From Pachyseris speciosa (Eukaryota > Cnidaria > Anthozoa > Scleractinia > Pachyseridae), in assembly GCA_016490735.1 (NCBI GenBank), contig JAEMWC010000236.1, forward strand, positions 260,001 to 324,000: a stretch of DNA of 64,000 nucleotides. Reading direction: 5' to 3'. The translations under genes were made by a program, and so were the position numbers. The notes beneath the pieces were generated by a model that had not been told where the DNA came from, did no database searches, and saw nothing but the letters and a program-made list of their open reading frames with translations. This document shows positions 1 through 10,672 of this stretch, piece by piece. Within the stretch, counting starts at the first letter, position 1. Each line of letters begins with the position of its first letter.

Positions 1-3000
1 AGATTTACTTGGAGTCAATCAGAACCTTTGATTTTTTCTATACTTGACTATTGGCTTATTTCCAATTCTTTATCTGATAACGTTAGCGATGTTGATATGA
101 TATCTGCCATAAAAACTGACCACTCCGCAATAATAATAGAGTTGCAAGATATTGATGATCGGGTAAAGGGCCCAGGACATTGGAAATTGAATTGTTCCCT
201 TCTTAATGATAAACGATACGTTGATGAAATAAATTCTCTTTTACCTACTTGGCTTCAAGAAGGGAAGCAAGATCTAAGTGATCCGCGCTCTGTTTGGGAC
301 TGGATGAAATACAATATTAAGAAATATTCTAGACAATATTCGATTCATAAATGCAACTTAAAGGAGCACTGTCACCGAAATTTTTGCTGTTTTGGTTCAA
401 TTCTGCCAAAATTACTGCCTTTTACCTGTTATCGTGCAAACAATGCTCCTACAGAATCAGCAAGATGAATTCCAATGAAATTTTAGCAGGAAGAGCTAAC
501 CATAATAATTTTTTGGGTGATTTTTCAATGCATAGCTTGAAATTTTGAAAAAACTGGCAAGTTTTTTCAAATTTCAATCCATTTCCATCCTCGTCATCTT
601 AGATGAAATACAGAAGTTTATAGTGTCAATGCAGTACTACAGTCTTTGGCAAAAAAACTAGACCATTATTTCAAGATTTCCACTGATGCATTGGCAGTTT
701 TAAGCTTTCTAAAGTGATGGTACAATAGCGTGACACTGCCCCTTTAAGGAAAGCAGAAGAGCAGCGCTTAAACAAAGAATTTCAAGAAGCCTCATTAGCT
801 TTTCAAAATAACCCTAGTCAAGATAACTTATCAGCTTTAAATGTCTTGAAAGAAAAAATGGAACAGCTATATGAAAAAGAAGTCGAGGGTATAATCATTA
901 GATCACGAGCTAGGTGGTATGAGCACGGGGAAAAAAATGTAAATACTTCTTTAATTTAGAAAAACGCAATCATTAGAAAACACATTCGAAAGCTTCGCCT
1001 GAGTGGTGTCATCACAACAGACCCTTTTGAAATCTTAGAAGCTGAGAGAAATTTTTATGAAAATCTTTATAAATCGCGAAGAAAATCGATCCTCTGATGA
1101 AACCGAACGCTATTTCTGTCTAGAGGACTTACCAATACCAACACTTTCAAAATGAATCTAGAAATCATGTTGAAGGGTTAATAAGCACTGAAGAATGTAG
1201 TAAAGTTCTGAACTCCTTTCCATCAGATAAGGTCCCCGGAAATGATGGATTACCTTAGAATTTTATAAGACTTTTTGGAACTTCCTGGGGGAACCTTTAG
1301 TTGAATGTTTCAATATATCTTTTGAAAAAGGAATAATGAGCCCGTCACAAAGACAGGCTGTCATTACACTTATCGAGAAAAAAGACCAAGACCGCTGTGA
1401 TCTTAAAAACTGGAGACCAATTTCCCTTTTGAATGTTGATGCGAAGATAGCTTCAAAAGTTATTGCAGAAAGAATGAAGCGTGTTTTACCTAATTTAGTC
1501 CATAATAATCAGACAGGATATATTCCAGGCAGAAATATTAGTGAAAATATACGCTCAATTCTCGACATAATGGAGTACACAAAGGCGAAGAAATTACCAG
1601 GTCTTTTGTTATTTATCGACTTTGAGAAGGCTTTTGATAGTCTGGAATGGGAATTTCTTGAAAAGTGTTTGATTAGATTTGGTTTTGGACCTGATTTTAT
1701 AAGATGGGTCAGTATTTTCTATAATGATATTCAAAGCTGCATTATAAACAATGGTTTTATGCTCTCATTATTTTAAGATAGGCCGTGGAGTTAGGCAGGG
1801 GGACCCTCTCTCCCCATATCTGTTTGTGACTGCAGTTGAAACTCTGGCGATAAGTATCAGAAACCAAGAGAGTATCAAAGGAATAACAATAAATGGTTTG
1901 GAAACTAAATTGCTGCAGTTTGCTGATGACACAACTGCTGTTTTATCAGACTTGGATTCGGCTAGGGCTTTGTTTAAAATACTTGAACGTTTTGAGAAAG
2001 CTTCAGGGCTAACACTTAATGTCACGAAAACGGAAGCAATGTGGGTTGGGTCCCTTCAGAACTGTGACGATCAACCACTTGGGGATGAGTGGAAAACGTG
2101 TTAAATTTTTAGGAATTTTTATTACATATGATGTACAGCTTCTAGTTGAGAAAAACTTTAAACAAAGGTTGAAAAAAATTAAGAATTTAATAAATTTATG
2201 GAAGTCAAGAGGTTTGTCAATTCATGGAAAGGTAAACATCATAAAAGCAATTCTTCTTCCTATATTGATATATCCTAGCTCTGTGATTTCCATTCCGTCT
2301 AAGATCATAAAAGAATTGAACAACCTAGTATTTCAGTTTTTATGGAACGGAAAAGACAAAGTCATCCGACGTTCAACTTATGCACCTTACGACCAAGGTG
2401 GCCTTAGAATGGTAGACTATGAAACTATGGTAAAAGCGTTGAGGTTGAGCTGGTTAAAACGAATTACCAACGAAGATTCATCGGGTTTTTGGAAGTCTTA
2501 CCTTGACTACCTTTTGGAGAGCCAAGGGGGTCTTTTTTTATTTCAGTGTAATTATGAGGCAAACCAAGTATGCGTTTCAACAGCCTTTTATCAAGAATTA
2601 TTAATATGGTGGTCAAGTATAAGAGAAATTGAAGATCCCAACAACGTTTACAAATACATCTTATGGAACAACAAAGAGATAAAAATTGATGGTAAAAGTG
2701 TGTTTTATAAACCGTATTTCGATAAGCATATAAAATACACAAGTGATCTGTTTTACAATATGTCAAACGTTGAGTCTTTTAACGTTGTCAGAAGTGCAGG
2801 TTTGACAAAATCAAACTTCCTTGTATGGACTGGTCTCAGGAAATCCGTTCCTCTGAGACTGCGGGTCAACTTACCCAATTTTAAGGTCATCTTTGATTTA
2901 GAAAATTTTAAATGTCACGACATATTATTGCTTTCTTATAAAACAAAAATTGGAAAAGCCAAGCAAATGGGCTAAGTTGAGAGAAGAATTTAACTTAGAA

Positions 3001-3733
3001 GATCAGCAAGTTTCAGCGGCTTTCTTGTTGAACCTTACTTACGCTCCTTTCAGTATAAAGTATTAAACTCCATCCTGTATACGAATGACCTGCTGTGTAA
3101 AATAGGTTACATTTCCAATCCCGACTGCTCTTTTTGCCATCAGGCGACAGAAACTATATCCCATATCATGTTTGATTGTTCTTTTTCGAACGCTTTTTGG
3201 AATGAGGTTAATGATAACATTTTAAACAAACTGAAGAGCTGCGGAGGTCTCTCGCTCGCCTATTGTGATGTTATAATAGGGCTCTTAAAGGAGGAGTTGG
3301 ATCTAATTAATTATGTATTAATTCTAGGAAAATCATGTTTGTGGTCTTGTCGATGTAAATTACTCAAACCTTCCTTAAGTCATTTTAGGAGAATTTTTAT
3401 CAATAAATATGAGACAGAGAAACACGTTTATTTCAAATTAAATCAAATGAATCTCTTCCAAAAAAAATGGAAGAGGTTTGAGGAAATATGATCAGTTCCT
3501 AACTAAAGTAGAAATCTGTGTTATTAACATTATCAAGGCAAGTATGCATCAGTAAAGTAAGTAGCAAGTATAAATTATGATGACTGATTGTGTAAAACAA
3601 TGTAGTTCGTACGGTATGGTGTCGTTGTTACCTGTAAACGAAAATTTATTTAATCAATTTGTATTTAATCTTTGTAAAATGACTTGTAAATGTGTAATTG
3701 TGAATATAATAAAAAAAACGTAAAAACAAAAAA
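1..3733 (+). mobile_element. Tx1/L1-like LINE, copy 1, cut by the window edge and disabled
   Basis: Remains of ORF2 of a non-LTR retrotransposon, which would encode an APE-type endonuclease and a reverse transcriptase for target-primed insertion. The endonuclease end reads through LDYWLIS and TDHSA (about 40-130). The RT shows NWRPISLLN, the box A motif FIDFEKAFDS (about 1610-1640), QGDPLSPYLF (about 1797-1826) and the active site FADDT (about 1919-1933). A zinc-knuckle-like C-x2-C...H...C tail lies near 3125-3180. Frame breaks near 940 and 1775 and a stop near 1257 show that it is dead. The 3' end is A-rich (about 3705-3733) and abuts TIMP exon 2 directly. In the endonuclease motif the usual SRLDYW reads SILDYW. 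The Tx1/L1 placement rests on motif style and is an inference. Confidence 0.9.
362..743. mobile_element. 382-bp MITE with TTAA target duplication, inserted in LINE copy 1
   Basis: The terminal inverted repeats read AGGAGCACTGTCAC on the left and, inverted, AGGGGCAGTGTCAC on the right. TTAA occurs at 358-361 and again at 744-747. LINE copy 2 has one uninterrupted TTAA at the matching place (about 12047), so it gives the empty site. TTAA duplication is typical of piggyBac-type transposition. No transposase frame is present, so this is a non-autonomous element. Confidence 0.88.
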
Positions 3734-4224
3734 GAATTTACAAACTCAAGATCTTGCAGACATTCAGAGGAGCCGAAGATATTAAAGGAAGTATTGGAAC
3801 TAAGCTGAAAGGCAAAGAAAATCGAGGGAAGCGAGTGGTTCGCGCTTACACCGATCTGGAATCTGCCGCCTGTGGCATACAGCTCAGGAAGACTAAAATC
3901 TACCTCCTCCTCGGGTACATCAGGGAACGCAAATTAAGCCTTGGATCGTGTCAATGGTATCAACTGTGGAAAGATACCACTGTTCCACGACAACGCGGGC
4001 TCAAGAAGCTTTATCGCCGGAACTGCGCATGTTGAATTGACTCCTTGAAATCACCACCCGAGACGTGTGATGACATGCTTGGTGGCTGCAATGTGACGGA
4101 TCCTGATTGGAGGGTCACCGAATGCAAGAAGCAATACTCGTTTTGCGTGAAAAACCCAGACGGGGATGAATGCCATTGGGTTGAGAAGAAATCTTTCAAA
4201 CAGTGCTTGCCAAAGAAGGATTGA
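3734..4224 (+). pseudogene. TIMP copy A: exon 2 without its 5' end, with a nonsense codon
   Basis: Tissue inhibitor of metalloproteinases, second-exon remnant. The first 51 nt of exon 2 and its splice acceptor are missing, and the LINE 3' tail stands in their place. The frame then runs through YKLKILQ, the RAYTDLESAACG region and the RNCAC cysteine pair. It is stopped at 4033-4035, where CGA of the other copies has become TGA. Downstream a Cys codon has become Ser (about 4043) and the Arg-Tyr dipeptide present in copies B and C is absent. The end would be KKD before the stop at 4222-4224. Any first exon lies left of the window. It cannot make a normal TIMP. Confidence 0.88.
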
Positions 4225-4431
4225 GCGATAATTTTCAGTTCAAACGTTTTAACACGTCCGTTATGAGTGTTATTTTTTGTTAGTTTGATCATGAAATTAG
4301 TAGTCTGAATATATCAAAAAGAATAGTCTCGAAAAAACAATGGACAACGTTCGGTTAGCCTGGGACCTACAGGCTAACCGGCAGTGTCGTTCCGTCTTTT
4401 TTGTGTCAGCACGGTCCGATAAAGGTCTGCG

Positions 4432-4543
4432 ATGGCAGGAATTCTGGCTTATATTATATTCCTGACAAGTTCGTTTACTGTGAGTGAAGCTTGCAATTGT
4501 GCCGAGGTACATCCACAGACGAGTTTCTGCATCGCGGATTTTG
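4432..4543 (+). CDS. TIMP: TIMP B first exon, type 1 (Cys-Asn-Cys)
   Basis: 112 nt. It encodes a 20-residue signal peptide (MAGILAYIIFLTSSF...) and the start of the mature inhibitor, CNCAEVHPQTSFCIADF. Residue 2 of the mature protein is Asn. The donor gtaggt follows directly. Confidence 0.88.
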
Positions 4544-7316
4544 GTAGGTTAAACCGAGATATACAGTCACTCTCGGCTGAGTTGGCCCATTTTTTTCTGG
4601 CGTCTCGTTCTTCCTCATTAGTCTGAGGTATATTCACGTCATTTTCAGCTGAAAATTGTGAGCACATTGAAAACAACAGACTCGTTCCACTGACTCCAGT
4701 CAGATGAAACGGTTCGAGTTTTAGGGCTTTGAGTAAGCAGAAATGGCTTCATGTTACCATGCTCCTTTCACGGGGCCCTTGATTTGCAATGCGCGCGCGC
4801 CTGATAAGAACCTGTTTAACTGGTTTATAACGTTTGGTAAGCCTGGGACCTACGCCTTTCATGAGAAGATTATAAAGACACAATCCGGCAGTGGCGTTAG
4901 CGTCTTTGTTTGGTTGTCACTGAGTAAGGGATAAAAGGTCTACGATGGCAGGAATTCTAGCGTATATTATATTCCTGACAAGTGCGTTTACTGTGAGTGA
5001 AGCCTGCAAATGTGCGGTGATACATCCACAGACGAGTTTCTGCCTCGCGGATTTTGGTAGGTAAAACCGAGATATACAGTCACAATATGCTGAGTTCGCC
5101 CTTTTTTTCTGGTGTCTCATTCTTCCTCATTACTCTGAGGTATATATTTACGTCATTTCAGCCGAAAATCATTGAGAACAACAGACTCATTCCACTCACT
5201 CCAGACAGATGAAACGGTTCGAGTTTTAGGGCTTCGAGTAAGCAGAAATGCCGTCATGTTACAGCACCTTGATTCCCTTAGTTCCACTTTCGATCAAATA
5301 CATCTGATCATAGCATTACGACGTATTCGACGCTCTCACGTTGAAGACAATAACAACTATTGCCGACTGATGTAACTACGCGACACCACGGTAGACGAAT
5401 TGAATTCAAGCAAAGTATCGGCTTTTGTTAGTAGGATCTAGTTAACACTGATCAGAAAAAAAACTTCTGAGATCTTCCATGTCTAACATATAAACTCAAA
5501 AGAATTTGCGATCTCAAGTGTTAAGGGCTACAGGGTCTGCTCGGAGCCATTTCTTTGACGAGATGGCAGTTCTTTGATCAACGTGCTCTGCTATTGCGGA
5601 GGGCGAAGTACACCATACACAATTGTTTTAACTGACACATACTTCTGTGAATACAGCGAAATTGTCTCAAGGTTGAAATAAGACTTTAACCTAATACAGA
5701 AAGGTTTAATTAGTGCAACTGAGTGATGTAGACCACTCTTGAAGTGCTACTAAGACGGACTTTGCAATTCAATTGAATAATTGAATTTACTGTCTGATCC
5801 CTAAGCTAGGGCTGCAGGGTCTGCTGAGCCATTTCTTTCACATGATGCCGCTTCTTTGATGAAAGTGGTGTGCTATTACGGAGGGCAAAGTACACCATAC
5901 ACAATTGTTTTAACTGAGACAATTTTAATCCGAAGTTATTACAGGATGTGCCAATTCTTTGCTTCACAAGTCACAGTTACAAAAACAAACACTAGTGCCA
6001 ACTTCACTTTCTGGTGCTTTTTCAGTCAAAACACGTTGTTCTTGGATTCGACGAATATGTAACATACTTACGTGAATACAGCGAAATTGTCTCAAGGTTG
6101 AAAAAAGACTTTAATCTAATACAGAAAGGTTTTAATTAGTGCAAATGATGTAGACCACTCTTGAAGTGCTACCTAGACGTTCTTTGCAATTTAATTAAAT
6201 CATTGAATTTACTGTCTGATCCCTAAGCTACTGATGACAAACCAAAAAAAAAAGATTAAAACTAACGAACTTTCACCTTCTGGGACAACACTTCTCAATA
6301 AATAATTCCTCACCGGAAAGAAGGAAACATATTGTACAGCACAATAAAAACCACCACAGAAAAGTACTGCTCAGTAGCTTTCATTTGAATGGTTACACTT
6401 TAGGATTTCATCCACAGACTCAAAACCTAGAACCACCTTGTACAGCATAATAGAATTTATTGGGGACCCATAGAAGTAACCGAACACTTAAACCATACCA
6501 TATATCCATTAGTGGCACGTGATAACACTGTGGCGATAAAACGGTCGGTTATCGTAGCATCACATAGCCACTTGAATTGAAAGCCATCTGCTTCCCTAGC
6601 TTTACAAAAACGTAAGCCAGTTCTGTTTTTCGTCCTGACAAAATACCCGGAATGATAATTAGCTTAAAGATGTTATCGAGCACTCAGGTTTCTAATCAAA
6701 GTAAACCGTAGTTGCTCTTTCATATTATACGCTTTAGCGTCCCTTAAAGTTCGCGTTTGTCTTTTGAACAGCCATCCGCGCCAAAGTGTTGGGTAAATCC
6801 GTGGACAACAGTACACAGACCAGAATTTACAAACTCAAGATCTTGCAGACATTCAAAGGAGCCGAAGATATTAAAGGAAGTATTGGAACTAAGCTGAAAG
6901 GCAAAGAAAATCGAGGGAAGCGAGTGGTTCGCGCTTACACCGATCTGGAATCTGCCGCCTGTGGCATACAGCTCAGGAAGACTAAAATCTACCTCCTCCT
7001 CGGGTACATCCGGGAACGCAAATTAAGCCTTGGATCGTGTCAATGGTATCAACTGTGGAAAGATACCACTGATCCACAACAACGCGGGCTCAAGAAGCTT
7101 TATCGCCGGAACTGCGCATGTCGAATTGACAGGTACTGCTTGAAATCACCACCCGAGACGTGTGATGACATGCTTGGTGGCTGCAATGTGACGGATCCTG
7201 ATTGGAGGGTCACCGAATGCAAGAAGCAATACTCGTTTTGTGTGAAAAACCCAGACGGGGATGAATGCCATTGGGTTGAGAAGAAATCTTTCAAAAAGTG
7301 CTTGCCCTTGCCTTGA
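4432..7316 (+). CDS. TIMP: TIMP copy B, tissue inhibitor of metalloproteinases (intact, alternative first exons)
   Basis: Secreted inhibitor that blocks metzincin proteases by pushing its N-terminal Cys1-X-Cys3 ridge into the active-site cleft. The second exon is 6772-7316. Either of two first exons can join it: 4432-4543 (type 1) or 4945-5056 (type 2). Both end in phase 1 (G before gtaggt). The acceptor is cag at 6769-6771. The junction gives ADF-AIRAKVLGK, which matches the TIMP signature (C-x-C...HPQxxFCxAD then IRAKV). The precursor is 217 residues with a 20-residue signal peptide ending exactly before Cys1. Exon 2 carries the AACG, GSC, RNCAC and later C-domain cysteines. The last residues are CLPLP instead of CLPKKD because of a short duplication near 7303-7315. 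Which first exon is used needs transcript data. Confidence 0.92.
4945..5056 (+). CDS. TIMP: TIMP B first exon, type 2 (Cys-Lys-Cys)
   Basis: 112 nt with the same length, phase and donor as type 1. The mature start is CKCAVIHPQTSFCLADF, so residue 2 is Lys. About 250 bp upstream of it resembles the sequence before the other type 2 exons at 8990 and 16238, which points to duplication of exon and promoter region together. Confidence 0.85.
5057..6771 (+). other. TIMP B intron
   Basis: No other gene seen. A segment near 5520-5720 is partly repeated near 5810-6200 inside the same intron. The intron is shared with TIMP D (16350-17988) and, in its first half, with TIMP C (9102-10672). Confidence 0.7.
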
Positions 7317-8353
7317 AGGATTGAGTGATAATTTTTCAGTTCAAACGTTTTAACACGTCCGTTATGAGTGTTATTTTTTGTTAGTTTATTCATGAAGTTA
7401 GTAGTCTGATTATATCAAAAAGAATAGTCTTGAAAAACAATGGATAATTTGGATTGAATAAGTAATGGTAACCTTCCAAGTCGATTATAATTACAGCAAC
7501 AGACATCGTTTTCGAAAGTAAGTTAAAACGTTGGTCATATGTCTGAGTTCGTGACTCAGCAGATTTTACCATTCGCTCTGATGAAGGAACATCCGTGGTA
7601 ATTATCTTCATGCACATGTCGTCGTCTTCCCCATGGGGTCGACCCCTGGGCCAACCAAGGAGATATATGGGGTAATACAAAGAGATGGATGGGATTCTTT
7701 CCCGAGGGTAAGGAAAATCTCGGCATTGTTTTACGATCAAAGATTGGGGAGGGTAGGGGGGGTGAAACAGCGAAGAATACAACACAGTTTTAGTAGAGAA
7801 ATCGTAAAGACACGACAAATAGCACCCCTTACGACGAATGAGCAATCCTATGAGTATAGCTTGTTTTGAGTAGCTCAACTAAAAGTTAGTGTAGATCAAA
7901 CAAATCAAACAACACTGGATGGGGTTAATAGCATTCCGTACCATATTGTAGAATAGAAACTGTATATTGTTTTAAACCCGTTAGAAAGTTAATCGGTTTA
8001 ACGATAGATTATACATGATACAGAATGTTGAAAGTATCTGAGTATGCCGTAGAAAGTTTACAAACATCTTGCTTAGGCACTGTCCTTTGATTTCATGAAG
8101 AGTTATTCCATGAACTGAGGGGAACTTTACTTCATAAGTAAAACAGAGAAGTCCAGTAATACTATATTAAAAGAATGTATGTGATTTGATCACAAATGTC
8201 TGCTTTGAGGCAAGTTTTCTTTACTAAATTACTTTGACAAAATTGAGAGCCATCCTAAGAGATTACTTTCGCTGAAGTAGTAGCCCTGGGGGAAAGATAA
8301 GTGTCTGAATGATTTTCTGCATGGACCTTCAAGCCGTGTAAGTCATAGCTGGG
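7317..8353. other. TIMP B downstream spacer, end of the duplicated segment
   Basis: Sequence from 7317 to about 7745 matches 18531-18965 after TIMP D. Beyond that the two copies differ. The part from 7610 is the left end of the inverted-repeat element that is complete at 18816-19149. No gene seen from 7750 to 8353. Confidence 0.65.
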
Positions 8354-8533
8354 TAGCCTGCGCAGCAAACGTTCCCGTTGGAACAGATTTTCCAAAGTTC
8401 GAACAGATTTTCCGTTTGAACTGATTTTACTACATTCTGGCTGCGCGAAAATTGGGGCGAGAGTAGTCCCAATTTTCGCGCGGACAGAATACGAAAAACT
8501 TCGTTAGAACGGGAACGCTTCCTACGCAGGCTA
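8354..8533. mobile_element. 180-bp Mutator-like MITE with 9-bp target duplication
   Basis: The ends are TAGCCTGCG and CGCAGGCTA. ATAGCTGGG flanks it at 8345-8353 and 8534-8542. It has an internal hairpin around 8440-8485. The same termini and target length occur at 61631-61863. Confidence 0.82.
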
Positions 8534-8594
8534 ATAGCTGGGTAAAAGACATTCTGAGCAGAAAATGTTAGACCAAACAAAGTGATTGTAAACG

Positions 8595-8715
<121 letters not shown>

Positions 8716-9973
8716 GAGCGCATTGAGAACAACAGACTCGTTCCACTGACTCCAGAAAGATCAAACGGTTCGCGTTTTAAGGCTTTGAGTAAGCAGAAAT
8801 GGCTTCATGTTACCACGCTCCTTTCAAGGGGCCCTTGATTTGCAATGCGTACGCGCCTGTTTAACTGGTTTATAACGTTTGGTAAGCCTGGGACCTACGC
8901 CTTTCATGAGAAGATTATAAAGACACAATCCGGCAGTGGCGTTAGCGTCTTTGTTTGGTTGTCACTGAGTAAGGGATAAAAGGTCTACGATGGCAGGAAT
9001 TCTAGCGTATATTATATTCCTGACAAGTGCGTTTACTGTGAGTGAAGCTTGCAAATGTGCGGTGGTACATCCACAGACGAGTTTCTGCCTCGCGGATTTT
9101 GGTAGGTTAAACCGAGTTATACAGTCACAATGTGCTGAGTTAGCCCTTTTTTTCTGGTGTCTCATTCTTCCTCATTACTCTGAGGTATATATTTACGTCA
9201 TTTCAGCCGAAAATCATTGAGAACAACAGACTCATTCCACTCACTCCAGACAGATGAAACGATTCGAGTTTTAGGGCTTCGAGTAAGCAGAAATGCCTTC
9301 ATGTTACCACGCTCCTTGATTCCCTTAGTTCCACTTTCGATCAAATACATCTGATCACAGCATTATGAAGTATTCGACGCTCTCACGTTTAGGACAATAA
9401 CAACTATTGCTGACTGATGGTATAACTACGAGACACCTCGGTAGAGAATTGAATTGAAGTATCGGCTTTTGTTAGTAGGATCTAGGTAGCACTGATCAGA
9501 CGAAAAACTTCTGAGATCTTCGATGTCTAACATATCTAAACTTAAAAGAATTTGCGATCTCGAGTATCAAGGGCTACAGGGTCTGCTAAGTCATTTATAT
9601 CACGTGACGTCATTTCTTTGATGAAAGTGTTCTGCTGTTCCGGAGGGCGAAGTACACCATACACAATTGTTTTAACTGACACAATTTTTAATCCGAAGTT
9701 ATTACAGGATGTGCCAATTCTTTGAGTCACAGGTCACAGTTACAAAAACAAACCCTAGTGCCATCTTCACTCTCTGGTGCCTTGTCAGTTACGTTCTTTG
9801 TTTCGAAGAATATGTAACATACTTCTGCGAATACAGCGAAATTGTCTCAAGGTTGAAAAAAGACTTAAACCTAATACAGAAAGGTTTTAATTAATGCAAG
9901 TAATGTAGACCACTCTTGAAGCGCTACTTAGGCGTACTTTGCAATTTAATTGAATCATTGAATTTACTGTCTA

Positions 9974-10091
9974 GGGCCAGTTGCTCGAAGCATGGTTAGC
10001 GCTAACCAGGGTTAAATGTCATGACAACCTATAGTTTTTAATACATCTTAAGCAAGGGTTAGCGCTAACCATGCTTTGAGCAACTCAGCCC
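9974..10091. mobile_element. Short MITE with GGGCCAGTTGCTC ends
   Basis: Inverted ends (AGGGCCAGTTGCTCGAAGC and GCTTTGAGCAACTCAGCCCT). The inner arms share GGTTAGCGCTAACC. It is found only in the TIMP C intron and is missing from the matching intron positions in B and D. Confidence 0.75.
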
Positions 10092-10107
10092 TGATCGCTA
10101 AGCTGCT

Positions 10108-10336
10108 GGGCCCGGTTGTTTGAAAGCCGATCAACTTAATCCAGGATTAGCGTAAACTTTGGTTGCAGTTTTTAAGTTTTGGATGAAAGTTTCTTTTGCT
10201 GCCTTTTGCTCTTCAGGATTGACGTCCCTCTAATCTAATATTTTGCAAAATACTAGCGTTGAACAACTTTTGTGGATAGAAAAATAAACTCATTAATCTC
10301 GGATTAGGGTTAATCGGCTTTCGAACAACCCGGCCC
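10108..10336. mobile_element. 229-bp MITE with GGGCCCGGTTGTT ends
   Basis: Left end GGGCCCGGTTGTTTGAAAGC. The right end is the near-perfect inverse (GCTTTCGAACAACCCGGCCC). It lies only 16 bp after the preceding MITE, again only in the TIMP C intron. Confidence 0.78.
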
Positions 10337-10672
10337 GGATGACAAAACAAAAAAAATTACTTGGACGTACTTGAATAATTGAATTTACTCTCTGATCGCT
10401 AAGCTGCTGATGACAAAACAAAAAAGATTACTTAGACGTGCTTTGCAATTTAATTGAATCATTGAATTTACTCTCTGATCGCTAAGCTGCTGATGACAAA
10501 ACAAAAAAGATTACTTAGACGTACTTTGCAATTTAATTGAATCATTAAATTTACTCTCTGATCGCTAAGCTGCTGATGACAAAACAAAAAAGATTACTTA
10601 GACGCACTTTGCAATTTAATTGAATCAATGAATTTACGGTCTGATCCCCAAGTTACTGATGACAAAACAAAA
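10337..10672 (+). repeat. 83-bp tandem repeat, about four copies
   Basis: TCTGATC plus GCTAAGCTGCTGATGAC-type starts recur at 10391, 10474, 10557 and 10640, an exact 83-bp period. TIMP D has about 1.5 copies (17290-17400) and TIMP B one (about 6140-6240), so copy number varies between gene copies. Confidence 0.85.

Noticed and set aside
4011..4292. Antisense frame over TIMP exon 2, also at 7100-7393, 15296-15490 and 18317-18505
   Set aside because: These are complements of the TIMP exon, with no family resemblance and no promoter.
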